5,015 bases of DNA from Verrucomicrobiales bacterium. Its GTDB lineage: Bacteria; Verrucomicrobiota; Verrucomicrobiia; Verrucomicrobiales; Verrucomicrobiaceae. Within the stretch, counting starts at the first letter, position 1; every line of letters begins with the position of its first letter. The DNA lies in contig DMMK01000372.1 in NCBI GenBank assembly GCA_003453085.1, positions 1 to 5,015 on the forward strand. The letters run 5' to 3'. The position numbers were made by a program, and so were the translations under genes. A model generated the notes under the pieces. The model saw nothing but the letters and a program-made list of their open reading frames with translations. It did not search any database and was not told the origin of the DNA. Below, piece after piece: positions 1 through 5,015 of the stretch.

Positions 1-735
1 CAGGGCGATCGCGCTCTGCGGGGCCATGGCTTCAATGATTTCATCGTAGTGATCCTCCGTGCGCGTCAGGGCCAGTACGTGGGTGACTCCTTCCGACACG
101 ATGGCCTTGATCTGCGCAGCCAGGGGCTGGCCATGATCAATGACATGATGAGCCCCCATCTGGCGGCACCAGTCCTGGGTCTCAGGGCGGGAGGCGGTAG
201 CAATCACGGTTAGGCCGGTCAGTTGCCGGGCGAGCTGGATGGCGATGGAACCCACCCCGCCTGCACCACCAACAATGAGAATGGCACCGTGGTCGCCGGG
301 ATCAATGCGCATGCGATCAAACATCATTTCCCAAGCTGTGATGGTGGTCAAAGGCAGGGCGGCTGCCTGGACAAAGCTGAGGGTCTTGGGCTTTCTTCCC
401 ACCAGCCGTTCATCCACACACTGCAACTCGGCATAGGAGCCCGGGCGATCCACAGCACCGGCATAATAAACTTCATCTCCAGGGGCAAAATGGCGGACTT
501 CTGTGCCCACCTGCTTCACCACGCCGGCGGCACCCCAGCCCAGAATTTTGAGCGCCTGTCCTGGTGCCACCGGGCCACCCCCGGAGCGGATCTTGGTATC
601 CACCGGATTCACGGAGATGGCTCGCACTTCCACCAGCAGGTCACGGGGGCCAGGGACGGGGACAGTGACGTTCACCTCGACGAGGCTTTGCGGATCGCTG
701 CTGGGCAGAGGCTGGTAATAGCTGATGGCTTTCAT
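1..735 (-). CDS. Zinc-free medium-chain dehydrogenase/reductase ('zinc-binding alcohol dehydrogenase' family), 3' end missing
   Basis: This is an NAD(P)H-dependent oxidoreductase of the quinone-oxidoreductase branch of the MDR superfamily, probably cytosolic. Reading from the ATG at 735-733, 245 codons are present without a stop before the window edge. Relatives are about 335-340 residues, so roughly 95 C-terminal residues are missing. The N-terminal GroES-like domain covers about residues 1-125, with the family-typical KILGWGAAGVV at 63-73 and PGDEVYYAG at 85-93. The Rossmann domain starts near 150 with LIVGGAGGVGS (153-163), a nucleotide-binding glycine loop. ASRPET (181-186) follows the second beta strand and is where NADP(H) specificity is usually set. 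The cysteine/histidine ligands of true zinc alcohol dehydrogenases are not visible, so despite the family name it is probably zinc-free. No Shine-Dalgarno precedes the start. It lies 101 bases downstream of the SnoaL-like gene on the same strand and may be cotranscribed. The family is secure; the substrate (quinone, enone or aldehyde) is unknown. Confidence 0.93.
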   Translation of the reverse strand, partial: MKAISYYQPLPSSDPQSLVEVNVTVPVPGPRDLLVEVRAISVNPVDTKIRSGGGPVAPGQALKILGWGAAGVVKQVGTEVRHFAPGDEVYYAGAVDRPGSYAELQCVDERLVGRKPKTLSFVQAAALPLTTITAWEMMFDRMRIDPGDHGAILIVGGAGGVGSIAIQLARQLTGLTVIATASRPETQDWCRQMGAHHVIDHGQPLAAQIKAIVSEGVTHVLALTRTEDHYDEIIEAMAPQSAIAL

Positions 736-757
736 GATGAGACGACAGAGGTTGGAA

Positions 758-773
758 ACGCTCGACGAAGCGT
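758..773. repeat. Inverted repeat upstream of the dehydrogenase gene
   Basis: ACGCT (758-762) and AGCGT (769-773) form perfect 5-base arms around CGACGA, 22 bases upstream of the dehydrogenase ATG. It could be an operator or a hairpin in the 5' leader. Arms this short can arise by chance, so the call is weak. Confidence 0.3.
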
Positions 774-779
774 CCTGGA

Positions 780-807
780 TACATAGAGAAACCACCGCCC
801 CTTGCAA
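780..807 (-). promoter_or_regulatory. Possible weak promoter for the dehydrogenase gene
   Basis: On the minus strand TTGCAA (807-802) matches the -35 consensus at 4 of 6 positions. It is followed after 16 bases by TATGTA (785-780), which keeps only the TAT of the -10 consensus. A start site would fall near 773, right at the inverted repeat 758-773. If used, the dehydrogenase could be expressed independently of the upstream SnoaL-like gene. The match is poor and the call is speculative. Confidence 0.18.
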
Positions 808-836
808 CTAGAGCCCAGGCACTCCGGCTACCTGCT

Positions 837-1166
837 TCAGGGGGCAATCCGCAATTCCACAATCAATCCGTCTGCTACGGTGAGATGATGCCGAAGTACA
901 ATGGGGCTGCCATCGAAGCTGCCGGATACCTCTCCTGCAAACATCGTATCGGGACCGGTCGTGATGATTTCCCGAAGTTCCACGTGGGGGTGATAGGATG
1001 CCCAGGCTTTTTCAATCCAGGCCTGAATTTCCATGTGTCCCTGATGAGAGTGTCCTTCGTCATGTACGATGGCTCCCGGCGTGAAGCAGGTGAGGAAGGC
1101 GGCGCTGTCCTGGCCGTTCATGGTTTCGATGAAGAGGGTGATGATGTGGGTAGGTTCGGTTTTCAT
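837..1166 (-). CDS. SnoaL-like / NTF2-like small protein
   Basis: This 109-residue protein has the size and pattern of the nuclear transport factor 2 (NTF2)/SnoaL-like superfamily, a cone-shaped alpha+beta fold used by isomerases, cyclases and ligand-binding proteins. Visible hallmarks are an N-terminal helix pair with the NGQDSAAF turn (17-24), a beta hairpin around CFTPGAIVHDEGH (27-39), a helix with IQAWIEKAWASY (47-58), and a C-terminal sheet from about residue 60 ending in LIVELRIAP. The VHDEGH stretch (34-39) and the paired HH (93-94) place acidic and histidine residues that could line the pocket; this is inference. The start ATG at 1166-1164 is preceded by CATC and not by a Shine-Dalgarno. 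It is divergent from the phosphodiesterase and upstream of the dehydrogenase on the same strand, a pairing that suggests a shared small-molecule substrate. Fold assignment is confident; the reaction, if any, is unknown. Confidence 0.85.
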   Translation of the reverse strand: MKTEPTHIITLFIETMNGQDSAAFLTCFTPGAIVHDEGHSHQGHMEIQAWIEKAWASYHPHVELREIITTGPDTMFAGEVSGSFDGSPIVLRHHLTVADGLIVELRIAP

Positions 1167-1173
1167 GATGCGT

Positions 1174-1181
1174 TGTCAGGA
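1174..1181 (+). repeat. TGTCAGGA box, first copy
   Basis: TGTCAGGA at 1174-1181 recurs exactly at 1244-1251, 70 bases away, and its core TGTCAG is present inverted at 1232-1237. This copy lies just upstream of the SnoaL-like start on the other strand. Repeated boxes in a divergent promoter region suggest a shared regulator site, but an 8-base match is modest evidence. Confidence 0.35.
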
Positions 1182-1189
1182 CTGTTATT

Positions 1190-1219
1190 TTGAGCCTCAA
1201 TCGAGGCGATGCATTTAAT
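1190..1219 (+). promoter_or_regulatory. Candidate sigma70-type promoter for the phosphodiesterase transcript
   Basis: TTGAGC (1190-1195) matches the -35 consensus at 4 of 6 positions and TTTAAT (1214-1219) matches the -10 at 5 of 6, with an 18-base spacer. Transcription would begin near 1226, just before the TGTCAG inverted repeat, giving a leader of about 200 bases to the ATG at 1425. A small GCCTC/GAGGC inverted repeat (1194-1207) sits inside the spacer. No experimental or comparative support is available. Confidence 0.3.
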
Positions 1220-1231
1220 TAGCCCCTATCA

Positions 1232-1249
1232 CTGACAACCCTATGTCAG
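1232..1249. promoter_or_regulatory. Inverted repeat CTGACA-N6-TGTCAG, candidate operator
   Basis: CTGACA (1232-1237) and TGTCAG (1244-1249) form perfect 6-base arms around ACCCTA. The centre-to-centre distance of 12 bases is close to one helical turn, as expected for a dimeric regulator, and it lies immediately downstream of the candidate promoter start site. The right arm runs into the AGGAG at 1248-1252, so a bound protein or an RNA hairpin could also mask that ribosome-binding site. No regulator gene is present in the window. Confidence 0.4.
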
Positions 1250-1284
1250 GAGTCTTTTGAATGACCGAACGAAAAAGGGGCTGA
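1248..1284 (+). other. Strong ribosome-binding site with a seven-codon mini-ORF (MTERKRG)
   Basis: AGGAG (1248-1252) lies 8 bases before an ATG at 1261, the only near-ideal Shine-Dalgarno plus start spacing seen in the window. The frame reads MTERKRG and stops with TGA at 1282-1284. That TGA overlaps the next ATG (1284-1286) as TGATG, and this second ATG is in frame with the downstream phosphodiesterase. This is the geometry of a coupled leader peptide, but a seven-codon ORF may be accidental. An alternative is a TTG start at 1257 using the same AGGAG with 4-base spacing. Confidence 0.3.
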
Positions 1285-1313
1285 TGGATCTCGCCCGGCA
1301 GTTTTTTTGTTTC

Positions 1314-1331
1314 TTGGCGGTCATGCGCCAA
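1314..1331. repeat. Hairpin-forming inverted repeat TTGGCG-N6-CGCCAA
   Basis: TTGGCG (1314-1319) and CGCCAA (1326-1331) are perfect 6-base arms around GTCATG. A run of seven T (1302-1308) lies upstream and not downstream of it, so it is not a standard intrinsic terminator for plus-strand transcription. In RNA it would be a stable GC-containing hairpin in the leader of the phosphodiesterase; in DNA it could be an operator. Function is unknown. Confidence 0.4.
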
Positions 1332-1424
1332 AGGTCCGTTCTGCTGAAAGGATTCCCTCTTGGAAGTCTTATTTTCTGTCCGATTTCATCGTCCGTTGAC
1401 GAGCCTTTCACCGATCCTTCTTCC

Positions 1425-2807
1425 ATGTTCTTCCGTCATACCTTTTTCCTGCTCGCCATTGCCGCGATCCTGCCCGCTTTTCATCGCGTCTCGGCCGAAG
1501 CAGCCAAGGATCAGCATGTGATTCTCATCAGTGTGGACGGTCTCGCCCATTATTACTTTGAAGATCCTCTGGCACTGATGCCCACCATCCGCAAACTGGC
1601 CGCCGAAGGTGCAAGGGCGAAGCGGATGAAAACCTCCCTGCCAACGGTGACCTGGCCTAACCACACGACTCTGGTGACGGGTGTGCAGCCAGGGAAGCAC
1701 GGGGTTATCGGCAACAGCGTGTTTGATCGTGCCACGCAGAAGGAAATTGTTTATTTGCCGGACCCTGTTTTCGACAAGGATGAAATCGTCAAGGTGCCCA
1801 CGGTGTATGATGTGGCGCATCAGGCCGGGCTGACCACGGCAGGCATCATCTGGCCAGCTTCACGCAATGCGAAGACCCTTACCTGGACCGTCCCCGATGT
1901 GGGCACCCAGGAACTGTTTTTCAAATACGGCACGCCCTCTCTGCTGGAGGAATGCCGTGCCGCAGGCATCCCGGTGGATCGCCAGGAGGAATGGTGCAAG
2001 GCAGGCAACGCCGGCAAGTTCCCACGGGATGACCTTTATAAGCAGATGACCGTCCACGTCATCAAGAAGCACAAGCCTAATTTCCTGGCTCTGCACCTCG
2101 TCAGTGTGGACGCCTTTGAGCATGCCACTGGCAGCAAAACACCTGAATCCTATGCCGCCATTCAGGACAGCGACAACCACATCCGCGACATTGTGAAGGC
2201 GGTCGAAGACGCGGGACTGAAAGAGAAAACCACCTTCATCATCACGGCCGATCACGGCTTCATCACCTACAACAAGATCATCCAGCCCAACGTGCTGCTG
2301 AAACAGGCGGGCTACATCAAGGCGCTGGGCTCGCGCCCCGTCGAGCGCAAGGTCTGGAGCTTCTCTCAGGGCGTGGCCTACATTTACGTCCTGGATACGC
2401 CTAACAAAAAGCAAATCCTTGCGGACATCACACCCAAGCTTGGGGCCATGGAAGGTGTCGAGGAGGTGATCGAAGAAAAGGACTTCGCCAAATACGGCCT
2501 GCAACTGCCTGCTGAGGATCCCCGCATGCCTGACCTCATCCTCTCGGCAAAGGACGGTTATTATTTTGGCAACAACGTCGCCGGCGAAGAACTGATCACC
2601 AAGACCGACAGCCCCAAAGGTGCCCACGGTTACTCCCCGGCGAATCCTCTCATGGACGCCAGCTTTGTCATCGCGGGTCCAGGCATCAAAGCGGGCGTCG
2701 TGCTGGATCTCATTTCCAACACGGACGTCGCTCCCACCGCCGCCCGCTTGCTGGGAGTCGAGATGAAAGATGTGGATGGCAAGGTGCTGACTGAGGTGAT
2801 GAAGTAG
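1425..2807 (+). CDS. Exported nucleotide pyrophosphatase/phosphodiesterase (NPP) family protein
   Basis: This 460-residue protein belongs to the alkaline phosphatase superfamily, NPP/autotaxin type, which cleaves phosphodiester or pyrophosphate bonds of nucleotides or lipid headgroups with two zinc ions. Residues 1-24 form a signal peptide: FFRH, a hydrophobic stretch, then VSA before the likely cleavage site, so it acts outside the cytoplasm. The metal and catalytic set is complete: D38 in ILISVDG, nucleophile T76 and N79 in TVTWPNHTTLVTG, D229 and H233 in SVDAFEHATG, D276-H277 in TADHGF, and H401 in KGAHGYSP. The usual Gly before H233 is Glu here. A core of about 435 residues matches lone-domain bacterial NPPs; no extra domain is seen. 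The ATG at 1425 is chosen because it opens the signal peptide. It has no Shine-Dalgarno, and the frame is open back to a TTG at 1257, giving up to 516 residues. Family is certain; substrate is not. Confidence 0.94.
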   Translation: MFFRHTFFLLAIAAILPAFHRVSAEAAKDQHVILISVDGLAHYYFEDPLALMPTIRKLAAEGARAKRMKTSLPTVTWPNHTTLVTGVQPGKHGVIGNSVFDRATQKEIVYLPDPVFDKDEIVKVPTVYDVAHQAGLTTAGIIWPASRNAKTLTWTVPDVGTQELFFKYGTPSLLEECRAAGIPVDRQEEWCKAGNAGKFPRDDLYKQMTVHVIKKHKPNFLALHLVSVDAFEHATGSKTPESYAAIQDSDNHIRDIVKAVEDAGLKEKTTFIITADHGFITYNKIIQPNVLLKQAGYIKALGSRPVERKVWSFSQGVAYIYVLDTPNKKQILADITPKLGAMEGVEEVIEEKDFAKYGLQLPAEDPRMPDLILSAKDGYYFGNNVAGEELITKTDSPKGAHGYSPANPLMDASFVIAGPGIKAGVVLDLISNTDVAPTAARLLGVEMKDVDGKVLTEVMK

Positions 2808-3009
2808 AGGTGCTTGAGCCAGGAGGATTAAACAAAGAGGTCTTTTATAAGGACTGAAGATTGTGTTCATGGAGCATGATCGTTTACCTTGATGTTACGG
2901 GCAGATGAACGTGGGAAGCAACCTGGAGAGAGGGGCATACCGTAAATGCATGCTCAGCCAAGCGATGCAGCATTGGCAGGAGCGACGTGATTTGTCATGA
3001 TGGCAGCAC

Positions 3010-3024
3010 TCCGGCAGTTCCGGA
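3010..3024. repeat. Inverted repeat TCCGG-CAGTT-CCGGA upstream of ycaC
   Basis: The arms 3010-3014 and 3020-3024 are perfect 5-base complements around CAGTT and end 54 bases before the ycaC ATG. It could be an operator or a leader hairpin. There is no following T-run, so it is unlikely to be a terminator. Confidence 0.3.
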
Positions 3025-3048
3025 TACGTGCCGACGAACACTCCTTGT

Positions 3049-3065
3049 CTAACCAAGCCTAACCA
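3049..3065 (+). repeat. Tandem CTAACCA repeat with 10-base period just before ycaC
   Basis: CTAACCA occurs at 3049-3055 and again at 3059-3065, exactly 10 bases apart, ending 13 bases before the ycaC start. Two heptamers on the same helical face are typical of an activator site or a regulator bound in tandem, but the position so close to the ATG would more easily suit repression or an mRNA-level effect. No known motif is recognised. Confidence 0.35.
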
Positions 3066-3078
3066 GAAAGAAAATATC

Positions 3079-3720
3079 ATGAGCTCCTTCACTTACAATC
3101 GCCTCGATAAGAATGACGCTGCCGTGCTCCTTGTGGACCACCAGTCCGGCCTGACCAACCTGGTGCATGATTTTTCTCCCGATGACTTCAAAAACAACGT
3201 CCTGGCCCTGGCGGATGCGGCGAAGTATTTCAAGTTGCCGACCATTCTGACCACGAGCTTTGAAAACGGTCCCAATGGTCCTCTGGTGCCGGAGATCAAG
3301 GAGATGTTCCCGGATGCCCCTTACATCGCCCGTCCTGGCAACATCAATGCCTGGGATAACGAAGACTTCGTCAAAGCCGTGAAGGCTACAGGCAAGAAGC
3401 AGCTCATCATCGCGGGCATTGTGACAGAAGTCTGCGTGGCCTTCCCGGCGCTTTCGGCCCGTGAAGAAGGGTTTGAGGTCTTTGTGGTGACGGATGCTTC
3501 AGGCACTTTCAACAAGACTACGCGTGACGCTGCCTGGGCGCGCATGCAGGCTGCGGGCTGCCAGCTCATGACATGGTTTGGCTTGGCCTGTGAACTGCAC
3601 CGCGACTGGAGAAACGATGTGGAAGGGCTGGGGGCGCTCTTCTCCAACCATCTGCCAAATTATCGCTGTCTGTTTAGCAGCTACAATGCCGTGCAGGCGG
3701 CTGCCGCTGCGGCGAAGTAA
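3079..3720 (+). CDS. ycaC: YcaC-type isochorismatase-fold cysteine hydrolase
   Basis: This 213-residue cytosolic protein is very close to Escherichia coli YcaC (208 residues, octameric, natural substrate unknown). From memory the two share long identical runs such as LDKNDAAVLLVDHQ (9-22) and AWDNEDFVKAVKATGKKQLI (91-110), plus FGLACELHRDWRND at 167-180 with one change. The isochorismatase-fold active site is present: D20 in LLVDHQ, the nucleophile C119 in GIVTEVCVAFPA (113-124), and R85 in YIARPG where many relatives carry the catalytic lysine, as in YcaC itself. An amide or related C-N bond hydrolysis is likely from the fold but not demonstrated. The ATG at 3079 fits the family N-terminus and follows a weak purine run, AGAAAG; an open frame to 3028 is not needed. 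The C-terminus ends in an alanine-rich tail (AAAAAAK). The VOC gene follows after 95 bases. Confidence 0.96.
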   Translation: MSSFTYNRLDKNDAAVLLVDHQSGLTNLVHDFSPDDFKNNVLALADAAKYFKLPTILTTSFENGPNGPLVPEIKEMFPDAPYIARPGNINAWDNEDFVKAVKATGKKQLIIAGIVTEVCVAFPALSAREEGFEVFVVTDASGTFNKTTRDAAWARMQAAGCQLMTWFGLACELHRDWRNDVEGLGALFSNHLPNYRCLFSSYNAVQAAAAAAK

Positions 3721-3815
3721 GGGTGCCAGCACGGCCGATGTGATCAACTGCCGCAGGCATGCTGAGACCAAGATTTCCGCATTATCTTTCAAGTTCTCTC
3801 GTGGCTCATTGAATC

Positions 3816-4313
3816 ATGGAAACGATTGCTCAAGCTCCCCTCCCTCCGACCGTCCGCATTGGCCATGTGCATCTCAAAGTGGCCGACCTGGAGCGATCAC
3901 TCCAGTTTTACGTCGGTGTGCTTGGGTTCACCCTCATGCAAAGATATGGCAGGGATGCTGCCTTCATTTCCGCAGGGGGGTATCATCACCACATCGGCCT
4001 GAATACCTGGGAGAGTCGTGGTGGCAGCCCGCCAGCACCTGGCACCACGGGCTTGTATCACACGGCCATTCTGTATCCCACTCGCATAGCTTTGGCTGAC
4101 GGGCTGCGGCGGCTTCAGCAGGCTGGCATTCCTCTCAATGGGGCGGCGGATCATGGGGTGAGCGAGGCCCTTTACCTGCAGGATCCCGACCAGAACGGCG
4201 TGGAGCTATACTGGGACCGGCCGGAGACCGAGTGGCCCAAAAACCAGGATGGCAGCCTGGCCATGTTTACCAAGGCTCTGAATCTCAATGAACTGCTGGG
4301 GGCCAAAGATTGA
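3816..4313 (+). CDS. VOC (glyoxalase/extradiol dioxygenase fold) metalloprotein, CatE-like
   Basis: This 165-residue protein has two beta-alpha-beta-beta-beta modules of the vicinal oxygen chelate superfamily. The first begins at RIGHVHLKVADLERSLQFY (14-32), the classic signature, and the second at GLYHTAILYPTR (79-90). A complete metal triad is visible: H17 in IGHVHL, H82 in LYHTAI, and E130 in NGVELYWD. The AFISAGGYHHHIGLNTW segment (49-65) is typical of the CatE-like group, named for catechol-2,3-dioxygenase of Bacillus, which is about twice as long; a single pair of modules at this length suggests a homodimer or a truncated-type relative. Reaction could be dioxygenase, glyoxalase or resistance-type. 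The ATG at 3816 is preceded by AATC and no Shine-Dalgarno. It sits 95 bases after ycaC and 73 before the pirin gene, all co-directional, so an operon is plausible. Metal identity is not predictable. Confidence 0.92.
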   Translation: METIAQAPLPPTVRIGHVHLKVADLERSLQFYVGVLGFTLMQRYGRDAAFISAGGYHHHIGLNTWESRGGSPPAPGTTGLYHTAILYPTRIALADGLRRLQQAGIPLNGAADHGVSEALYLQDPDQNGVELYWDRPETEWPKNQDGSLAMFTKALNLNELLGAKD

Positions 4314-4386
4314 CCCTCATCTGAGATACCCGAGGGAAACGGACACCGTACAAATCCGCCCCTGCTAGCACCAACGAACCCTTATT

Positions 4387-5015
4387 ATGAAACTTATTCA
4401 CCGCATTCAACACAGCTCCGCCATGCACTGGGTGGGCAATGGCTTTCCTGTGCGCTCGGTCTTTGATTACAACGGTCTCGGCCAGGAACTGAGCCCGTTT
4501 CTGCTGCTGGACTATGCCGCCCCCCATGAGTTTAAGCCGGGCAAAGAAAAGCGCGGAGTCGGCGCCCATCCGCACAAAGGTTTTGAAACGGTGACCATCG
4601 CTTATCAGGGAGAGCTGGAGCACCGCGATTCCAGTGGGGGCGGGGGCAAGATCGGGCCCGGAGATGTGCAGTGGATGACCGCCGGGAAGGGGATCATCCA
4701 TGAAGAATTTCATTCGGAGGAATTTACCCGCAGTGGAGGCACCCTGCAGATGGTGCAGCTCTGGGTGAACCTGCGGGCAAAGGATAAAAATGCGCCCGCA
4801 CGCTACCAAACTTTGCTTCAAAAAGATATTCCGGAGGCGGGCCTTCCCGAAGGAGCTGGCACTGTGAGGGTGATTGCCGGACAGCACGCTGGAACGGCGG
4901 GGCCCGCATTGACGTTTTCCCCCATCAATCTCCGGGACGTGCGACTGGCTGCTGGGAAGACGGTGAGTTTTCCGGTTACTGAGGGACATACAGCGGCTTT
5001 GCTGCTGCTGGCTGG
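4387..5015 (+). CDS. Pirin family bicupin protein, 3' end missing
   Basis: The ATG at 4387 opens a frame of 209 codons plus two bases that is still open at the window edge; pirins of this type are about 280-290 residues, so most of the second cupin domain is missing. The first cupin covers about residues 14-135. It opens with HWVGNGFPVRSVF (14-26) and SPFLLLDYAAPHEF (36-49), and contains the metal motif HPHKGFETVT (61-70) and GKGIIHEEFHS (100-110). H61, H63, H105 and E107 match the four iron ligands of pirin and of the quercetinase YhhW. TLQMVQLWVNL then marks the end of the domain. Members bind iron or another metal; some bacterial ones cleave flavonols in vitro and others act as regulatory partners, so function here is open. 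No Shine-Dalgarno is seen before the ATG. Position after the YcaC and VOC genes suggests a common unit. Confidence 0.94.
   Translation, partial: MKLIHRIQHSSAMHWVGNGFPVRSVFDYNGLGQELSPFLLLDYAAPHEFKPGKEKRGVGAHPHKGFETVTIAYQGELEHRDSSGGGGKIGPGDVQWMTAGKGIIHEEFHSEEFTRSGGTLQMVQLWVNLRAKDKNAPARYQTLLQKDIPEAGLPEGAGTVRVIAGQHAGTAGPALTFSPINLRDVRLAAGKTVSFPVTEGHTAALLLLA

Larger units (their letters stand above)
1167..1424. other. Divergent regulatory region between the SnoaL-like gene and the phosphodiesterase gene
   Basis: These 258 bases hold no convincing independent protein gene if the phosphodiesterase starts at 1425. They carry a candidate plus-strand promoter (1190-1219), three TGTCAG-type boxes (1174-1179, 1232-1237 inverted, 1244-1249), a strong AGGAG (1248-1252) in front of a seven-codon ORF, a T7 run (1302-1308) and a 6-base-arm hairpin (1314-1331). 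The phosphodiesterase frame stays open upstream to 1257, so part of this stretch could be translated as an N-terminal extension; the predicted signal peptide at 1425 argues against this. Confidence 0.6.
2808..3078. other. Intergenic region without a supportable gene
   Basis: These 271 bases separate the phosphodiesterase from ycaC. Only ORFs of up to 17 codons on the plus strand and a 65-codon antisense frame with no recognisable features are present. A perfect AGGAGG (2821-2826) has no start codon at a usable distance. GTCTTTTATAAGGAC (2840-2854) can fold into a 6-base-pair stem with one G-U pair but lacks a T-run, so no convincing terminator is seen. Two small repeats close to ycaC are listed separately. 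Confidence 0.6.

Noticed and set aside
223..786. 187-codon plus-strand frame at the left
   Set aside because: It is antisense to the MDR dehydrogenase, whose glycine loop and family motifs are clear on the minus strand.
2821..2826. Perfect AGGAGG after the phosphodiesterase gene
   Set aside because: No ATG, GTG or TTG lies at a usable distance downstream, so it has no gene to serve.
2840..2854. Possible terminator hairpin after the phosphodiesterase gene
   Set aside because: The stem is short, AT-rich, contains a G-U pair and has no T-run behind it.
1860..2870. 336-codon open frame on the minus strand opposite the phosphodiesterase
   Set aside because: It is fully antisense to a gene with all catalytic motifs intact, its composition is that of a reverse-frame shadow, and it shows no recognisable domain.
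2992..3020. TTGTCA as -35 of a ycaC promoter
   Set aside because: The hexamer matches 5 of 6 consensus bases, but nothing resembling a -10 lies 16-18 bases downstream.
3578..4099. 173-codon plus-strand frame bridging ycaC and the VOC gene
   Set aside because: It overlaps both real genes in another frame and has no domain-like pattern.
4314..4336. CCCTC/GAGGC-like stem (CCCTC 4314-4318, GAGGG 4332-4336) between the VOC and pirin genes
   Set aside because: The arms are perfect but only 5 bases with a 13-base loop and no T-run, so a terminator is not supported.
4285..4989. 234-codon minus-strand frame opposite the pirin gene
   Set aside because: The plus strand encodes an unmistakable pirin; the antisense translation has no family features.

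Overview
This looks like ordinary chromosomal sequence from a free-living, moderately GC-rich bacterium. Five of the six genes lack a clear Shine-Dalgarno sequence; the sixth (ycaC) has only a weak purine run. That, together with the mix of gene types, would fit a Verrucomicrobia-like organism such as Prosthecobacter, but this assignment is inference from the style of the proteins and not proven by any marker gene. I see no rRNA, tRNA, insertion sequence, CRISPR array or prophage gene.

Layout. The left part reads on the minus strand: a SnoaL/NTF2-like small protein (837-1166) and then, 101 bases further, a zinc-free medium-chain dehydrogenase of the 'zinc-binding alcohol dehydrogenase' family, whose C-terminus runs off the left edge (1-735). 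A divergent region (1167-1424) separates this pair from a secreted or periplasmic phosphodiesterase of the nucleotide pyrophosphatase/phosphodiesterase (NPP) family (1425-2807, plus). This region holds inverted repeats, a possible promoter and a strong ribosome-binding site in front of a seven-codon mini-ORF. After a 271-base gap come three plus-strand genes with short gaps: a YcaC-type isochorismatase-fold hydrolase (3079-3720), a VOC/glyoxalase-fold protein with an intact metal triad (3816-4313), and a pirin (bicupin) cut by the right edge (4387-5015).

How they may work together. The dehydrogenase, the VOC protein, the YcaC hydrolase and the pirin are all cytosolic enzymes of types often linked to handling small electrophiles, quinones or aromatic compounds. 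The co-directional trio could be a small stress or detoxification unit, but no substrate can be read from the sequence. The exported phosphodiesterase is a separate function, probably phosphate or nucleotide scavenging from phosphodiesters. I found no convincing undescribed system. The most interesting places are the leader of the phosphodiesterase gene, where the true start is unclear, and the short repeats in the divergent promoter region.
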